A stretch of DNA of 64,000 bases from Bacteroidales bacterium (lineage in GTDB: Bacteria > Bacteroidota > Bacteroidia > Bacteroidales > WCHB1-69), in contig JAFTCA010000084.1 of NCBI GenBank assembly GCA_017454945.1, positions 1-64,000 on the forward strand. The letters run 5' to 3'. The position numbers and the translations under genes were made by a program. The notes beneath the pieces are model-generated. The model worked only from the letters and a program-made list of their open reading frames with translations, was not told the DNA's origin and searched no databases. Below, one piece after another: positions 8,264 through 18,383 of the stretch; the stretch's first letter is position 1, and the number at the start of each line of letters is the position of its first letter.

Positions 8264-9385
8264 ATGAAAAAAACAATACTTTCAGTTCTTTCTACCTTCC
8301 TGATGATGAGCTCGCTTTCCTTACAAGCCCAACCCGAGTTCGCCCTTCCCAACAGCCATTTCGAGCAATGGACCAAGCATCCGGGCTATGCCGTTTCCAT
8401 CGTTGTGGCCTCCTACCCTGTGTTTGACGACTATTACACACCCACCTCGTGGGATCACCTGACCATGCCCGTGCACGAATCGGTGGAATACAGCGGCCTC
8501 ACCATCAACATTGACACCGACCTGCCATTATCGAAAATCGGCGTACACAATAATAGTGACGGCGACAAGGCGGTAAGTCTTACCACATGCCGGTTATCTG
8601 ACATTGTCGTTTCGAGCACCTACAATATTATCAAAAACTACATTGACTCGATATATGCCACCACCACCTACCCTTCGGTGCTGTCGTCAGGAACCGTTAA
8701 CCACGAAAATTTCCTTGATATGCTGGATATTATTGCAGAGTATGAACCAGTGCCGGGACCGATGCTTGCAGCCCTTGACGAGCAAGGCATCAACAACTAC
8801 ATGACCAAAGGACTGCCCTTAAGCTGGCATCTTCCAGCCTCATTGTCAGGACAATACATCTACAAAACAGCGTCGGCTGATGACCATGGCGGCATATTGC
8901 TGGTGGGCACACACAACGACAAGCAAAACGGCCGTACGCAGGTAGTTGGCGGCGGATTCAGTGCATTAGAAAAACAAAACAGTGATTACCAGCCGTTTAA
9001 TGTGGAATACCAATCCATGCATTATTACGATGAAGAATACGAAGAGGTTTATCCCGACACGCTGTATATCATGTTCCTATCGTCGGCTGGCGAAACCAAA
9101 GCACAGGGCTCTGAACTCATCCTCGACGACCTGCACTTATACACTGCCGTCGGCAATGGCATTGCCAACAGCGAATCATCGCCGTGGACCATCTACCCCA
9201 ACCCTGCCACCGACATCGTATGTTGTACTGCCAGCGAACCTGTCACTTCGCTCACTCTTTACGACCTCAGTGGCCGCAAACTGATGGAAACGCGCGATAA
9301 TCAACTCAATATAAGCACATTGGCGACAGGAATGTATGTTATAGAGGTGAACCACCAATACCGACAGAAGGTAGTGAAGAGATAA
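8264..9385 (+). CDS. Secreted T9SS cargo protein, PCMD-like N-terminal region
   Basis: A 373-aa protein with a signal peptide (MKKTILSVLSTFLMMSSLSLQAQ). The region after it (NSHFEQWT..., a P.SW block, and ILDDLHLY near residue 290) resembles the Bacteroidetes putative carbohydrate metabolism domain (PCMD), a galactose-binding-like fold. From about residue 303 a T9SS sorting domain is clear: WTIYPNPATD, LTLYDLSGRKL, GMYVIEV and a basic VVKR end. It is therefore predicted to be exported across the outer membrane and attached to the cell surface. The ligand is unknown. It is monocistronic, with its own -7 element and a repeat cassette after the stop. Confidence 0.8.
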   Translation: MKKTILSVLSTFLMMSSLSLQAQPEFALPNSHFEQWTKHPGYAVSIVVASYPVFDDYYTPTSWDHLTMPVHESVEYSGLTINIDTDLPLSKIGVHNNSDGDKAVSLTTCRLSDIVVSSTYNIIKNYIDSIYATTTYPSVLSSGTVNHENFLDMLDIIAEYEPVPGPMLAALDEQGINNYMTKGLPLSWHLPASLSGQYIYKTASADDHGGILLVGTHNDKQNGRTQVVGGGFSALEKQNSDYQPFNVEYQSMHYYDEEYEEVYPDTLYIMFLSSAGETKAQGSELILDDLHLYTAVGNGIANSESSPWTIYPNPATDIVCCTASEPVTSLTLYDLSGRKLMETRDNQLNISTLATGMYVIEVNHQYRQKVVKR

Positions 9386-9390
9386 GATCA

Positions 9391-9546
9391 GAATTCAAAA
9401 TTCAAAATTCAAAGAACAAAGAGATATATAGAATTATGGAATTATGGAAACATCTATAACTCAATAATTCATTAACTCTTAACTCCTTAGTTTCTTAGTT
9501 CCTTAACTTCTCACTACTCACTACTCACTTCTCACTGTTCACTCCC
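9391..9546. repeat. Composite heptamer/octamer cassette (opposite orientation)
   Basis: Order: AATTCAAA repeats, GAACAAAGAG, GAATTATG twice, CTATAACTC, TTAACTCC/TTAGTTTC/TTAGTTCC/TTAACTTC (period 8), then TCACTAC-TCACTAC-TCACTTC-TCACTGT (period 7). The modules are the reverse complement of those at 6966-7064, mostly in mirrored order. It lies between the convergent 3' ends of two T9SS cargo genes. Confidence 0.85.
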
Positions 9547-9551
9547 CCCCC

Positions 9552-12500
9552 TTATTGTTTCACAACTCTTACCGTTCCTACTGGAAGTTGTTTTTCGACT
9601 ACGCGCAACATATAGACGCCGGCGGCGTATGGTTGCATATCCACTATGGTTTGTAAGCCGGTGGCAGATTGGCTTGTCAGCAGTCGGCCGTAAACATCGT
9701 AAATCTCAATACGTCCATTGGTTAGATTATCCACCGTAACCTTGACCGTAGATGTAGTCGGGTTGGGTGAAACGGCAATATGGCGTTGCAAGGAATTATT
9801 AGCCAGGCCCGAAGTACCGTGTTCCAAACCATTCGAGAAGACGATAGGAATCATCTCCGTGCCACAAGCATCATCCAATTCGGCCGCAATACGATAGTAC
9901 ATCTTCACACCATCGGCAAAAGTATCGTTATATTGCAGCACTGAAGCCTCAACTGTATCAATGGGTTGCAGCGTATTTTTATCGGCACCACGTAAAATGT
10001 AATAAGCCTTAACTTTCTTGCCTTCGTAAGAAGTCCAAGCTAACTTCACCGTATTCTCTGCCACCTCGCGCAACTTAGTCAGATGGATGGTTTGGTGGTC
10101 GGCAGCGTGCGCAGACTCGTTAAAGCAGCTATCCAACAAGGTCAAACGATAACGGTTAGACCGCATCATCGGCTCCGACAGCGAGTCGGTCCATGTAGTG
10201 CCTTCACCGTATGCAACACGACCGGCATATTCGTACTCGCCCGTCCTAAAGTTCTCACGGTAAATGTTATAGTGTATTACAGGCTCCGTAGCTACCCAAC
10301 TGATATGGTTGTAATTGTCGTTGCCAACGGTTACCATGCAGATTTCGGGCGTGGGCGCATAGCGCACTATCAGTTTCAAGCAGAAGAGGCTGTCCAAGCC
10401 ATCGGCAGTCGTGATGTGGATGATATAGTCACCACTTTGCGTCCCCACTTCAATACGCTCATTTTCATACATATATGGCAACTCATCGGAGCAAAGATCC
10501 AGCGGTGCCGATTGCATTTCGGCAAAGCGCACCACTATAGTTGCTGAGGCGGTAGCCTGATAATCAATTTTCATCATACTATCGGGCAATGAGAGCACTT
10601 CCTTCTGTTCAACATCATTGGCTTTCAGGCTGATCCAATAGTGACCTTTCTGAGGCGTCATCGTGAATGTAGTTACAGCGTTCATATCCACCAGCAGGTC
10701 TCCAGCAGGTGAGACTGCACCTTTACCCTGTGCCGAAATGTGCAGTTTAACTTTAGTGTCGAAGGTTGAGATATCAGTATAAGTAACTCTACCATTGCTA
10801 CATACAGCCTTAACCCTGACAAAATAGGTGGTTCCTTCGGTCAGATTGGACAAATCGCAACTTGTTGCACTTTGTACGTTTACACTATGCCAATCATCTT
10901 CATTTTGAGCCATATACTCTACCTCATATTGCTGTCCTGTCTCACCTGAAGGTGCTTGCCAAACAATGTGAGCACTGCGGTCAGTAATTTGCGAAGCGGT
11001 GAAGTTCGTGGGTGCGGCGCAAGTGGAGCACGACGCCTTCAACTTGAGCCACGGCGAAGCGGCAGTCTGGTTATTGATGATAGCGCCTGTCTTGACGGTA
11101 GCGCCGCTATATGATGAGGCTTGCACATTGCCACTGGTCACTTTGACCACTTCTGTGCCGCTTTCATCAGTAATGGTAAAATTGGCATAAGTTTGGTAGG
11201 TAGTTCCGCGGTTGAAGCCGAAAACTGCCTCCTCACCATTGCAAATATTAATATCAAAAGTGGCCGAGGTTTTACCTGCCGGCACATAATATTCTTTAAT
11301 CCAGATGCCGTTGGCATCATAAATTCTCACACCATTATTCAACGATCCTAACGTAGCATTGCTCACCGTCCAGTTAAGCGAATAGTGGCACTGCTGACCG
11401 GCATCGCAGTTATCAGTGTGGATATAGCGCTGTGCCGACGGCTCACTTTTGGCTCCGTCCGCTCCACAAGAATAGATATAGAAATCGTATGTCTTGCCTT
11501 CAGCCAATTCCAGTGTTACAGGATGATGGTCCACTTTCACCTTTGTTCCCTTGCCAGCCGCCATACCTTCGGCGGTACTGCCGTGCAAGCCATATTCCAC
11601 CTCCCACTGCGTAGCCTCCGACGGGTCGGTCCAGTCAACCGTCACCTTCGAGCCGTTGGCCGACAGCGTCACATCGTACGGCATCGGCATCGTGCAGTTA
11701 TCCAGCGTCAGATCATCAATACGGGCACCGACCAAGCTGCCCGTGGCCACATTGCGGAAGGCCACATATTTGCCACGACCCGTATAGGATGATAGTGGTA
11801 TCTTGAAATATTTCCATCCCAGAAGCATCAAATCCTCACCCTTAATAGTTGCCACCGTTTGGAAGGTAGAAACATCCTCAGGATTGGTCATCACACCAAT
11901 CTCCAACTTCACAGAAGGTCCTGTAGCCAAACCATTAAAGCCCACAGCAAGATCTTTCACCTTGGTCTTGCCAACCACGGGAGGCAGTACAGCCATCGTG
12001 TAGCCATTCAGGCCAGGATTACCAAACTCATACGCATTGGTGCCATTATGCAAGTTCGTGCCCACACGCGCCTTCTCGCTACCCGACTGCAACTTGGTCC
12101 AGCACTTGATATTGCTCTCCACATTGCCAGCCGTACCTTCAATATTGCTATCGAAATCGGTTGTGTAAGGAATGTTGATAGCGCAAGGATTGTCGGGCAT
12201 AGCCTCCACTACCACATCCTGCTCGGCAACGGCTGAACAGCCATTGGCCCAATTGGCGGTTATGGTATAGTGGTATGTGCCGTTAACCTTCAACGGGTCA
12301 ACATATTGCAAAGTAGTTACTTTGGCCAGAGGGTTGCCGTCGCGGGCGATGTCGTAGCTGACCACACCACTGTCGGCGGCGGCTATCTCTGCCTTCAAAG
12401 CATTGCAGTAGCCGTGCGACTCTTCAGCCCAAGTGACCGTGTTGCCGCTGACAGTGCCCATGATGTTGCCCTTGCCATGCTCAGAGCATCGTCCCATATT

Positions 12501-14429
12501 CATCACTGACGACATAGCTGGCGCCTCCAGATAGATGCCATACCACAACTCTTGTGTGGCATCAATCGTAACCGGCTCGTCCAGTTGGATGGTATTCCAA
12601 TTTGAAAAATCTAATGAGGATAAATCCAATACTTGTTCAGCCACGATGTTGCCCGGATCGTATTTTCCTCTAACGAAGCTACCGCCTTGATAGACAATCA
12701 CTTTATACTGCAATGCATCGGCATTAGGCTTAAAGGAAACGCTCTTCAACTGCATTCCATGATAGGCCAGCAGGTCGGCCTCGGTATATCGGTGCATTTG
12801 ATAAGCCTTGTAAGCCGACGGATAGCTGAGATGGAGGTTAGTATTCGTGTTCCATGTGACAGTCACAGGCTTGGAAATGGCAGCTGGCGCATCCCAAAAA
12901 AGCTCCACGCTTTCGCCTTCATTTATCTCATAATCAAGATTTTCAGGTGCATCACAAGTAACTTCGTAAACCAAGCCTTTCAACTCTACCGTATCCTGGG
13001 TAGAGCCCGATGACAGCAGCAAACGACCATTTTCATCGGTACTACCCGCATTGAATCGCACGTACAACTCACCTCCTACCTTATTGAAATCCAACGAGGA
13101 AGCGTAATTAACGCCATCGGTACTGATTTGGAAATTGCCCACTGTAGTGAGGTTGATATTATTCTGCAGAAAATAGGTACGCAAAGTCACCTTCTTACTG
13201 TCGCTCGGTTTGTTTTTTTCGGCCACCAATACCAGTTCATCGGTATTGAGCAGCATGACGGGGGTCTCCGCATCAATGCCGAAAATGGCCGAACAGCGGT
13301 TGTTAAACGTAAGCTGTGGCTGTGTTGGCACAGGATTCAGACTCGACACGAGAAAATAGTTGTTATAGGCACCATTCCAGCCCCAGTTGAAATGGAAATA
13401 ATCCTCGTTATCGTAACCATCGCACACAAAGGCGTGACCACCGGCATCGCCCGCACCATCGTATGGCATCGGGTGACCCAAATCGAGTTCGGCCTTCAGC
13501 ATCCTTACCCACTCTTCATCAGTATAGTTATTGCGCGACAAGTGTTTAAGACGATCGGGATAATCAAAATACTTGATGAGGGCGGGCCCCACTCTATCCA
13601 TAAACGAGCCGCTACCTTTAGGACCGTAGAACATGTCAACGCTCACGCCGCAATGATACGACAGTGTGGCCACGGCTCTAATCTGCGCCTCAGTACTTGA
13701 AGCCGTCAGCCTGTTGGGCATGTTGTCATAATCGTATGTAGTGTGTTCGTAATCAGCTGTTTGTTCGCCATAATCACCATAGCCGTATGCACTGGAGTTG
13801 GCCAGATAGGTATGACTACCCACACCATGAACAGGATATTCCCAATAGCGAATCACTTGCGCCATGGCGGTAGCCACACAGCCCACGGGCACATGGCCGC
13901 CAGAGCCAGCAGCATCTTTTGGGCAGAGGCTGTTGTAGTATTCCGTCTGCGCCCAATTGGTTGACAACAGCGGTCCCACCACGGCCGTTCCTTTCGTGGC
14001 AGCGTATGAATCGGAGAGCAACGTGGCCCAACGCTCCTGATAGAGCAATGGACATGCCGGCTCATTGATGATAGCCGTAATCTCCTGACTGAAAGCATCC
14101 AAAAAGTCTTGCATCTGTATTGGCACATTCTGCGGATCGAAAGCACCTTCGGTCGAGTAGCCGAGCACTGGCGTCACACGGTCATCAGCGGCCACAACCA
14201 CAAAAGCGTCACCACAGTTGAGCACATAAAAGAGGTCTGTGGACTTAGTTGAGGCAAGCTTTGTAGTAGCCGTATAAGCGACAGAAGGCATGGCCTTGGT
14301 GACAGACACATTACGCGATTGGAGAAAATTGTGCGCCACACGTTTTACCGTAGCCATGTCAACTGGATTCGACCAAGCGGGCATAGTTAATAGCCATCCT
14401 AAAAAGATGATAGCAAGCAATCTTTTCAT
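9552..14429 (-). CDS. Large C10-family (streptopain-like) protease with adhesin/FnIII modules and T9SS domain
   Basis: About 1625 aa. Signal peptide (MKRLLAIIFLGWLLTMPAWS), then a propeptide of the Spi/C10 type (about 20-125), then the C10 peptidase domain with catalytic Cys184 (HVPVGCVATAMAQV), His332 (DAGGHAFVCDGY) and FNWGWNG. Downstream are immunoglobulin-like and fibronectin-III-like segments, a cleaved-adhesin-type jelly roll ending in ARIDDLTLDNC (about 765-895), further FnIII modules (about 895-980 and 1135-1215), a glycine-rich bacterial repeat (GKGAVSPAGD), and a T9SS sorting domain at the end (AVSPNPTTST, GVYMLRVVE, VRVVKQ). It is predicted to be a surface-displayed cysteine protease like the interpain/periodontain group. 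ATGs at 14429 and 14438 are both possible; 14429 gives the cleanest signal peptide. A -7 element lies at 14462-14469. Confidence 0.93.
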   Translation of the reverse strand: MKRLLAIIFLGWLLTMPAWSNPVDMATVKRVAHNFLQSRNVSVTKAMPSVAYTATTKLASTKSTDLFYVLNCGDAFVVVAADDRVTPVLGYSTEGAFDPQNVPIQMQDFLDAFSQEITAIINEPACPLLYQERWATLLSDSYAATKGTAVVGPLLSTNWAQTEYYNSLCPKDAAGSGGHVPVGCVATAMAQVIRYWEYPVHGVGSHTYLANSSAYGYGDYGEQTADYEHTTYDYDNMPNRLTASSTEAQIRAVATLSYHCGVSVDMFYGPKGSGSFMDRVGPALIKYFDYPDRLKHLSRNNYTDEEWVRMLKAELDLGHPMPYDGAGDAGGHAFVCDGYDNEDYFHFNWGWNGAYNNYFLVSSLNPVPTQPQLTFNNRCSAIFGIDAETPVMLLNTDELVLVAEKNKPSDSKKVTLRTYFLQNNINLTTVGNFQISTDGVNYASSLDFNKVGGELYVRFNAGSTDENGRLLLSSGSTQDTVELKGLVYEVTCDAPENLDYEINEGESVELFWDAPAAISKPVTVTWNTNTNLHLSYPSAYKAYQMHRYTEADLLAYHGMQLKSVSFKPNADALQYKVIVYQGGSFVRGKYDPGNIVAEQVLDLSSLDFSNWNTIQLDEPVTIDATQELWYGIYLEAPAMSSVMNMGRCSEHGKGNIMGTVSGNTVTWAEESHGYCNALKAEIAAADSGVVSYDIARDGNPLAKVTTLQYVDPLKVNGTYHYTITANWANGCSAVAEQDVVVEAMPDNPCAINIPYTTDFDSNIEGTAGNVESNIKCWTKLQSGSEKARVGTNLHNGTNAYEFGNPGLNGYTMAVLPPVVGKTKVKDLAVGFNGLATGPSVKLEIGVMTNPEDVSTFQTVATIKGEDLMLLGWKYFKIPLSSYTGRGKYVAFRNVATGSLVGARIDDLTLDNCTMPMPYDVTLSANGSKVTVDWTDPSEATQWEVEYGLHGSTAEGMAAGKGTKVKVDHHPVTLELAEGKTYDFYIYSCGADGAKSEPSAQRYIHTDNCDAGQQCHYSLNWTVSNATLGSLNNGVRIYDANGIWIKEYYVPAGKTSATFDINICNGEEAVFGFNRGTTYQTYANFTITDESGTEVVKVTSGNVQASSYSGATVKTGAIINNQTAASPWLKLKASCSTCAAPTNFTASQITDRSAHIVWQAPSGETGQQYEVEYMAQNEDDWHSVNVQSATSCDLSNLTEGTTYFVRVKAVCSNGRVTYTDISTFDTKVKLHISAQGKGAVSPAGDLLVDMNAVTTFTMTPQKGHYWISLKANDVEQKEVLSLPDSMMKIDYQATASATIVVRFAEMQSAPLDLCSDELPYMYENERIEVGTQSGDYIIHITTADGLDSLFCLKLIVRYAPTPEICMVTVGNDNYNHISWVATEPVIHYNIYRENFRTGEYEYAGRVAYGEGTTWTDSLSEPMMRSNRYRLTLLDSCFNESAHAADHQTIHLTKLREVAENTVKLAWTSYEGKKVKAYYILRGADKNTLQPIDTVEASVLQYNDTFADGVKMYYRIAAELDDACGTEMIPIVFSNGLEHGTSGLANNSLQRHIAVSPNPTTSTVKVTVDNLTNGRIEIYDVYGRLLTSQSATGLQTIVDMQPYAAGVYMLRVVEKQLPVGTVRVVKQ

Positions 14430-14461
14430 AACACTCATTTTACCATTCAATATATAATTTA

Positions 14462-14469
14462 CAAAAATA
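14462..14469 (-). promoter_or_regulatory. -7 element for the C10 protease gene
   Basis: TATTTTTG on the minus strand, 32 bp above the ATG at 14429. A TTTG lies 22 bp further up (14492-14495). It is back-to-back with the lysC promoter. Confidence 0.55.
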
Positions 14470-14478
14470 TAATTTTTT

Positions 14479-14486
14479 TATTTTTG
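14479..14486 (+). promoter_or_regulatory. -7 element for lysC-lysA
   Basis: TATTTTTG, 19 bp before the lysC ATG. Divergent from the C10 protease promoter, with only 9 bp between the two -7 boxes. No -33 match is visible. Confidence 0.6.
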
Positions 14487-14505
14487 CACCCCAAAAAAAA
14501 AGACG

Positions 14506-15816
14506 ATGAAAGTTCTAAAATTTGGAGGCACATCCGTAGGTTCAGCAGAGCGCATGCAACATGTGGCCGACCTGATTACCGATGGTCAACAGAAGATAGT
14601 TGTGCTCTCGGCCATGAGCGGCACCACCAACAGTCTGATACAGATTTCTGATTACGCCAAGCGCGACAATCATGCGGCTGCCGCTGAAGTTCTCAACGAA
14701 CTCACCCGCAAATATCATCTTGAAATAGACGCTTTATACGCCACCGAGAGCTGCCGAAACGAGGCTCTTCGACGCATTGAAGAGTTTCTCAACCAACTGC
14801 GTAAGCTTTACCTCATGCCTATTGGCGAGCAGGTTGAGAAGGAGATTGTCGCCATGGGCGAGCAGATGAGCACCAACATGATGACGCTGCTGCTGCAAGA
14901 GCGTGGCGTTAAAGCCACCCTTATGCCGGCGCTGGATTTCATGTGCCTTGACGAGAATGGTGAGCCGTCGTTACCACTCATCACCGAAAAACTGCACGCC
15001 ATATGGTCGTCCTATAAAGATTACGATATCGTTATCACTCAAGGTTTTATCTGTCGCAACCATAACGGACGCATCTCCAACCTGAAACGTGGTGGCTCCG
15101 ACTATTCTGCATCGCTGATTGGTGCCGCCATTGACGCTGACGAAATTCAGATCTGGACCGACATTGACGGTATGCACAACAACGACCCTCGCTTTGTCGC
15201 CAACACAAAACCTGTGCCGCAACTGTCGTTTGAAGAGGCTGCCGAGTTGGCTTACTTCGGCGCCAAAATCCTGCACCCCACCTGCATCCTACCCGCCAAG
15301 TTAAAGAACATTCCCGTACGCTTGCTGAACACACTTGAGCCTTCAGCTCAGGGCACAACCATCAGCAATACTTTCAAGCAAGGAAAGATAGAAGCCGTGG
15401 CTGCCAAGGACGGCATCTGCGCCATACGTATTCTTTCGGGCCGCATGCTCATGGCTTACGGTTTCCTGCGCCAGATGTTCGAGATTTTCGAGAAGTACCG
15501 CACCAGTATCGACTTGATTACCACCTCAGAGGTGGCCGTCTCGCTCACCATCGACAACACCGACCACCTGGACAGCATTGTGGATGAACTGCGAAACCTC
15601 GGCACGGTTACCGTTGAACGCAACATGGTCATCATCAGCGTAGTAGGCGACCTTAACACCCAGAATGTAGGCTACGAAGCCAAGGTGGTGGACGCCCTCA
15701 AGGAGATTCCCGTACGTATGATTTCCTATGGTGGTTCCGACCACAACATCTCTATCCTCATCAGAGCCGAAGACAAAACACGCGCCTTACAGGCTCTCAG
15801 CGACAATCTTTTCTAA
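14506..15816 (+). CDS. lysC: Aspartate kinase
   Basis: A 436-aa monofunctional aspartokinase that phosphorylates L-aspartate, the first step towards lysine/diaminopimelate, threonine and methionine. The N-terminal KFGGTSVGSAERM motif binds ATP. RGGSDYSASLIGAAI (about 197) and TDIDGMHNNDPR (about 218) are the usual catalytic and aspartate-binding segments. The C-terminal part (from about residue 300) holds two ACT domains, suggesting feedback control by an amino-acid end product. There is no homoserine dehydrogenase fusion. It is followed after 21 bp by lysA, so the pair is probably a lysine-directed operon. No lysine riboswitch fold fits the 19-bp gap between promoter and start. Confidence 0.96.
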   Translation: MKVLKFGGTSVGSAERMQHVADLITDGQQKIVVLSAMSGTTNSLIQISDYAKRDNHAAAAEVLNELTRKYHLEIDALYATESCRNEALRRIEEFLNQLRKLYLMPIGEQVEKEIVAMGEQMSTNMMTLLLQERGVKATLMPALDFMCLDENGEPSLPLITEKLHAIWSSYKDYDIVITQGFICRNHNGRISNLKRGGSDYSASLIGAAIDADEIQIWTDIDGMHNNDPRFVANTKPVPQLSFEEAAELAYFGAKILHPTCILPAKLKNIPVRLLNTLEPSAQGTTISNTFKQGKIEAVAAKDGICAIRILSGRMLMAYGFLRQMFEIFEKYRTSIDLITTSEVAVSLTIDNTDHLDSIVDELRNLGTVTVERNMVIISVVGDLNTQNVGYEAKVVDALKEIPVRMISYGGSDHNISILIRAEDKTRALQALSDNLF

Positions 15817-15837
15817 CAATATCATTACTAATACATT

Positions 15838-17007
15838 ATGCTCATTGGCCAATTTCCCACTGCACAATTTCAGAAAATAGAAACGCCCTTCTACTATTAC
15901 GACATGGATATCCTTCGCAACACGTTAGAGGAGATCAAACGGAGGGCTGCCGATGCCTATATGCAAGTGCATTATGCTGTGAAGGCCTGCGCCACGCCTG
16001 AGATCATGCGCGAAATTGCAGCTTATGGCTTCGGTGCCGATTGTGTCAACGGAGAAGAGATTAAAGCTGCACTGGCTGCCGGCTTCCCCGCCCACAAAAT
16101 CGTCTTTGCCGGTGTGGGCAAAACCGACCGCGAAATCCGCCTGGCTTTAGAGCACAACATCTTCTCTTTCAATGTAGAATCACTGCCCGAGCTGGAAGTC
16201 ATCAACGAGCTGGCGGGCGAAATGGGCCAAACAGCGCCGGTATGTCTGCGCATCAACCCCAATGTCAACGCACACACCCACCAGTATATTACCACAGGCC
16301 TCAACGAAAACAAGTTCGGCATCAACATGGAAGAGGCCGTGGCAGTAGCCAACCGCTGCCTGCAACTGCCCAACATCCACCTCATCGGACTCCATTTTCA
16401 CATTGGCAGCCAGATTACCGACATGGAGCCGTTCCAAACCCTGTGCGTGCGCGTTAACCAAATCATGGAGGAGATGGAACAAGCAGGACTCTCGCTATCA
16501 CACATCAACGTTGGCGGCGGCTTGGGCGTCAACTACGAACACCCCAACCATTTGTCCATACCCGATTTTGAGAACTATTTTAATGTCTTCCGCCACGGCC
16601 TCAACCTGCGCGAGGGACAGACACTTCATTTTGAATTAGGCAGAAGCATGGTGGCGCAATGCGGAAATCTGATTACCAGAGTGTTATATGTAAAACAAGG
16701 AGCTCACAAGAAATTCATCATCGTGGATGCAGGCATGAGCGACCTCATCCGTCCCGCCCTGTACCAGGCCTTTCATCGTATTGAGAATCTCACCTCCGAC
16801 CGAGAGGAAGAAATCTACGATGTAGTCGGCCCCATTTGCGAGTCGAGCGATGTATTCGTCAAGGACTTTGCCGTTTCTGGCGCACAACGCGGCGACTTGT
16901 TAGCCCTGCGGTCTGCTGGAGCCTACGGCGAAATCATGGCTTCGGGCTACAACCTGCGACGACTTCCAGGCCACATTACCAGTGACGACATCAAAAAAAA
17001 TGATTAA
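15838..17007 (+). CDS. lysA: Diaminopimelate decarboxylase
   Basis: A 389-aa PLP enzyme of the fold-III (alanine racemase-like) family that decarboxylates meso-diaminopimelate to L-lysine. Visible are the PLP lysine in HYAVKAC (about residue 48), HFHIGSQI (about 190), the phosphate-binding GGGLGVNY (about 227), ELGRSMVAQCG, and CESSDVF near the C-terminus, which contributes the active-site cysteine from the second subunit. It is co-transcribed with lysC. Together with ddh at 50.9 kb it supports the diaminopimelate dehydrogenase route. The stop codon sits inside the -7 element of the next operon. Confidence 0.96.
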   Translation: MLIGQFPTAQFQKIETPFYYYDMDILRNTLEEIKRRAADAYMQVHYAVKACATPEIMREIAAYGFGADCVNGEEIKAALAAGFPAHKIVFAGVGKTDREIRLALEHNIFSFNVESLPELEVINELAGEMGQTAPVCLRINPNVNAHTHQYITTGLNENKFGINMEEAVAVANRCLQLPNIHLIGLHFHIGSQITDMEPFQTLCVRVNQIMEEMEQAGLSLSHINVGGGLGVNYEHPNHLSIPDFENYFNVFRHGLNLREGQTLHFELGRSMVAQCGNLITRVLYVKQGAHKKFIIVDAGMSDLIRPALYQAFHRIENLTSDREEEIYDVVGPICESSDVFVKDFAVSGAQRGDLLALRSAGAYGEIMASGYNLRRLPGHITSDDIKKND

Positions 17008-17012
17008 CTTTG
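17005..17012 (+). promoter_or_regulatory. -7 element for the polysaccharide operon
   Basis: TAACTTTG overlaps the lysA stop and lies 69 bp before the flippase ATG. This suggests a leader of about 60 nt and separate control from lysC-lysA. Confidence 0.5.
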
Positions 17013-17081
17013 CACAGACAAAGTGAGAAGCAGGTGTTTGCAAAAAATGCCGGCATCACTATTTAATCATAAACGACACGA

Positions 17082-18383
17082 ATGGGCTCAGGGACGAATG
17101 GGATTTTAAAAAAAGAGGGATTCTTTAAAAATCTTTTCGGCAATCGTATTTTGAAACATGCGGCGACATTGATTTCAGGTACGGTCATCGCCCAAGTGAT
17201 TCTTATCGCTGTCCAACTGATTATCAGAAGAATGTATTCCGCCGACGACTTCGGAGCCTTCTCGCTTTATATGAGTATCGTCGGGGTGCTTGTGGTGGTG
17301 GTTACCATGCGCTACGAACTGGCGGTGGTGCTACCCAAAGAGGAGAAAACCTCCGTTGCAATTTTAGTTGGTGGTATTTTCATTTCACTGATTATCAACT
17401 TAATAATACTTGTAACCATCTATTTCTTCCAACAGCCTATCATTCGCATGCTCAATTTCCCAGTTGAATATGCCCACTGGCTTTACCTTGTACCTCTCTC
17501 AACATTATTATTTTCTGTATATCAATTCTTTAACTATTGGCTGACACGTCATTCAGCATTCAAAGCCATCTCGTTGAACAAGATGTGCCGACGCGCCTCA
17601 GAAGGCGTGACGCAAATAGGCGCAGGAGTGGCAAAAATACAAGTTGGCCTGCCCGTTGGAGATATCGTGGGCAACAGCGTCAACATTGTGTCGGCCTATT
17701 TCCAGGCGGCACGTCGGGGACTCTCTTTCAAAGGACAATCGTTGAGCACAGTGACGCAAGCCTTGAAAGAATACAATGAATTTCCTAAATATCAGGCTGT
17801 TCCTGCAGTGTTGAACACGCTGAGCATGCTGCTGCCTGTCTTTTTCCTCAACGCCTTTTTCGGCGTCACCGTCACGGGCTATTTCGACCTGAGTCGCCAG
17901 ATTCTGGCGGTGCCCATCGCCTTCATCACCGCTTCGCTGATGCAGGTGCTACTCAAGGAATTGCGCGACAAAGTGGTTGACAAGCAGAAGATTACGCCCA
18001 CCATCTTAAAAACAGCCCTAGTGCTAACTGCCATTATCCTCCCATTTGTGGTGATTATCCTGTTGTGGGGACCGCAGTTGTTCTCGTTCTTTTTCTCCGC
18101 CGTTTGGGAAGAATCCGGGCATTATGCACAAATTCTCACCTTCGCCTTTGCCATACAGTTTGTCGTTTCTCCTCTGAGTATCTGCTTTACCGTTTTGGAA
18201 AAACTGAAAACCCTGGCAGCCTGGCAAATCGGCTATTTCTTGCTGGTGATGGCACTCTATTTCTTCCGCCATCTACCTGTAGATCAATTTCTTTGGATTT
18301 TTACGGCATTGAATCTCATTGCCTATTCCATCTATTTCATTCTGATTCTTTTTAACTGTAAAAAATTTGACAGAGAGTCATGA
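17082..18383 (+). CDS. Wzx-like oligosaccharide flippase
   Basis: A 433-aa polytopic membrane protein with about 12-14 hydrophobic segments and the N-terminal pattern typical of the polysaccharide transporter family (RILKHAATLISGTVIAQVI followed by RRMYSADDFGAFSLY). It is expected to flip undecaprenyl-linked repeat units across the inner membrane for O-antigen, capsule or exopolysaccharide. First gene of a five-gene operon; its TGA overlaps the next ATG by 4 bp (ATGA). Its neighbours (polymerase, two glycosyltransferases) support the Wzx/Wzy pathway. It is far from MurJ in sequence character, so a role in peptidoglycan is unlikely. Confidence 0.87.
   Translation: MGSGTNGILKKEGFFKNLFGNRILKHAATLISGTVIAQVILIAVQLIIRRMYSADDFGAFSLYMSIVGVLVVVVTMRYELAVVLPKEEKTSVAILVGGIFISLIINLIILVTIYFFQQPIIRMLNFPVEYAHWLYLVPLSTLLFSVYQFFNYWLTRHSAFKAISLNKMCRRASEGVTQIGAGVAKIQVGLPVGDIVGNSVNIVSAYFQAARRGLSFKGQSLSTVTQALKEYNEFPKYQAVPAVLNTLSMLLPVFFLNAFFGVTVTGYFDLSRQILAVPIAFITASLMQVLLKELRDKVVDKQKITPTILKTALVLTAIILPFVVIILLWGPQLFSFFFSAVWEESGHYAQILTFAFAIQFVVSPLSICFTVLEKLKTLAAWQIGYFLLVMALYFFRHLPVDQFLWIFTALNLIAYSIYFILILFNCKKFDRES

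Noticed and set aside
14430-14505. Lysine riboswitch before lysC
   Set aside because: The -7 element lies 19 bp before the start codon, leaving no room for the large lysine aptamer.
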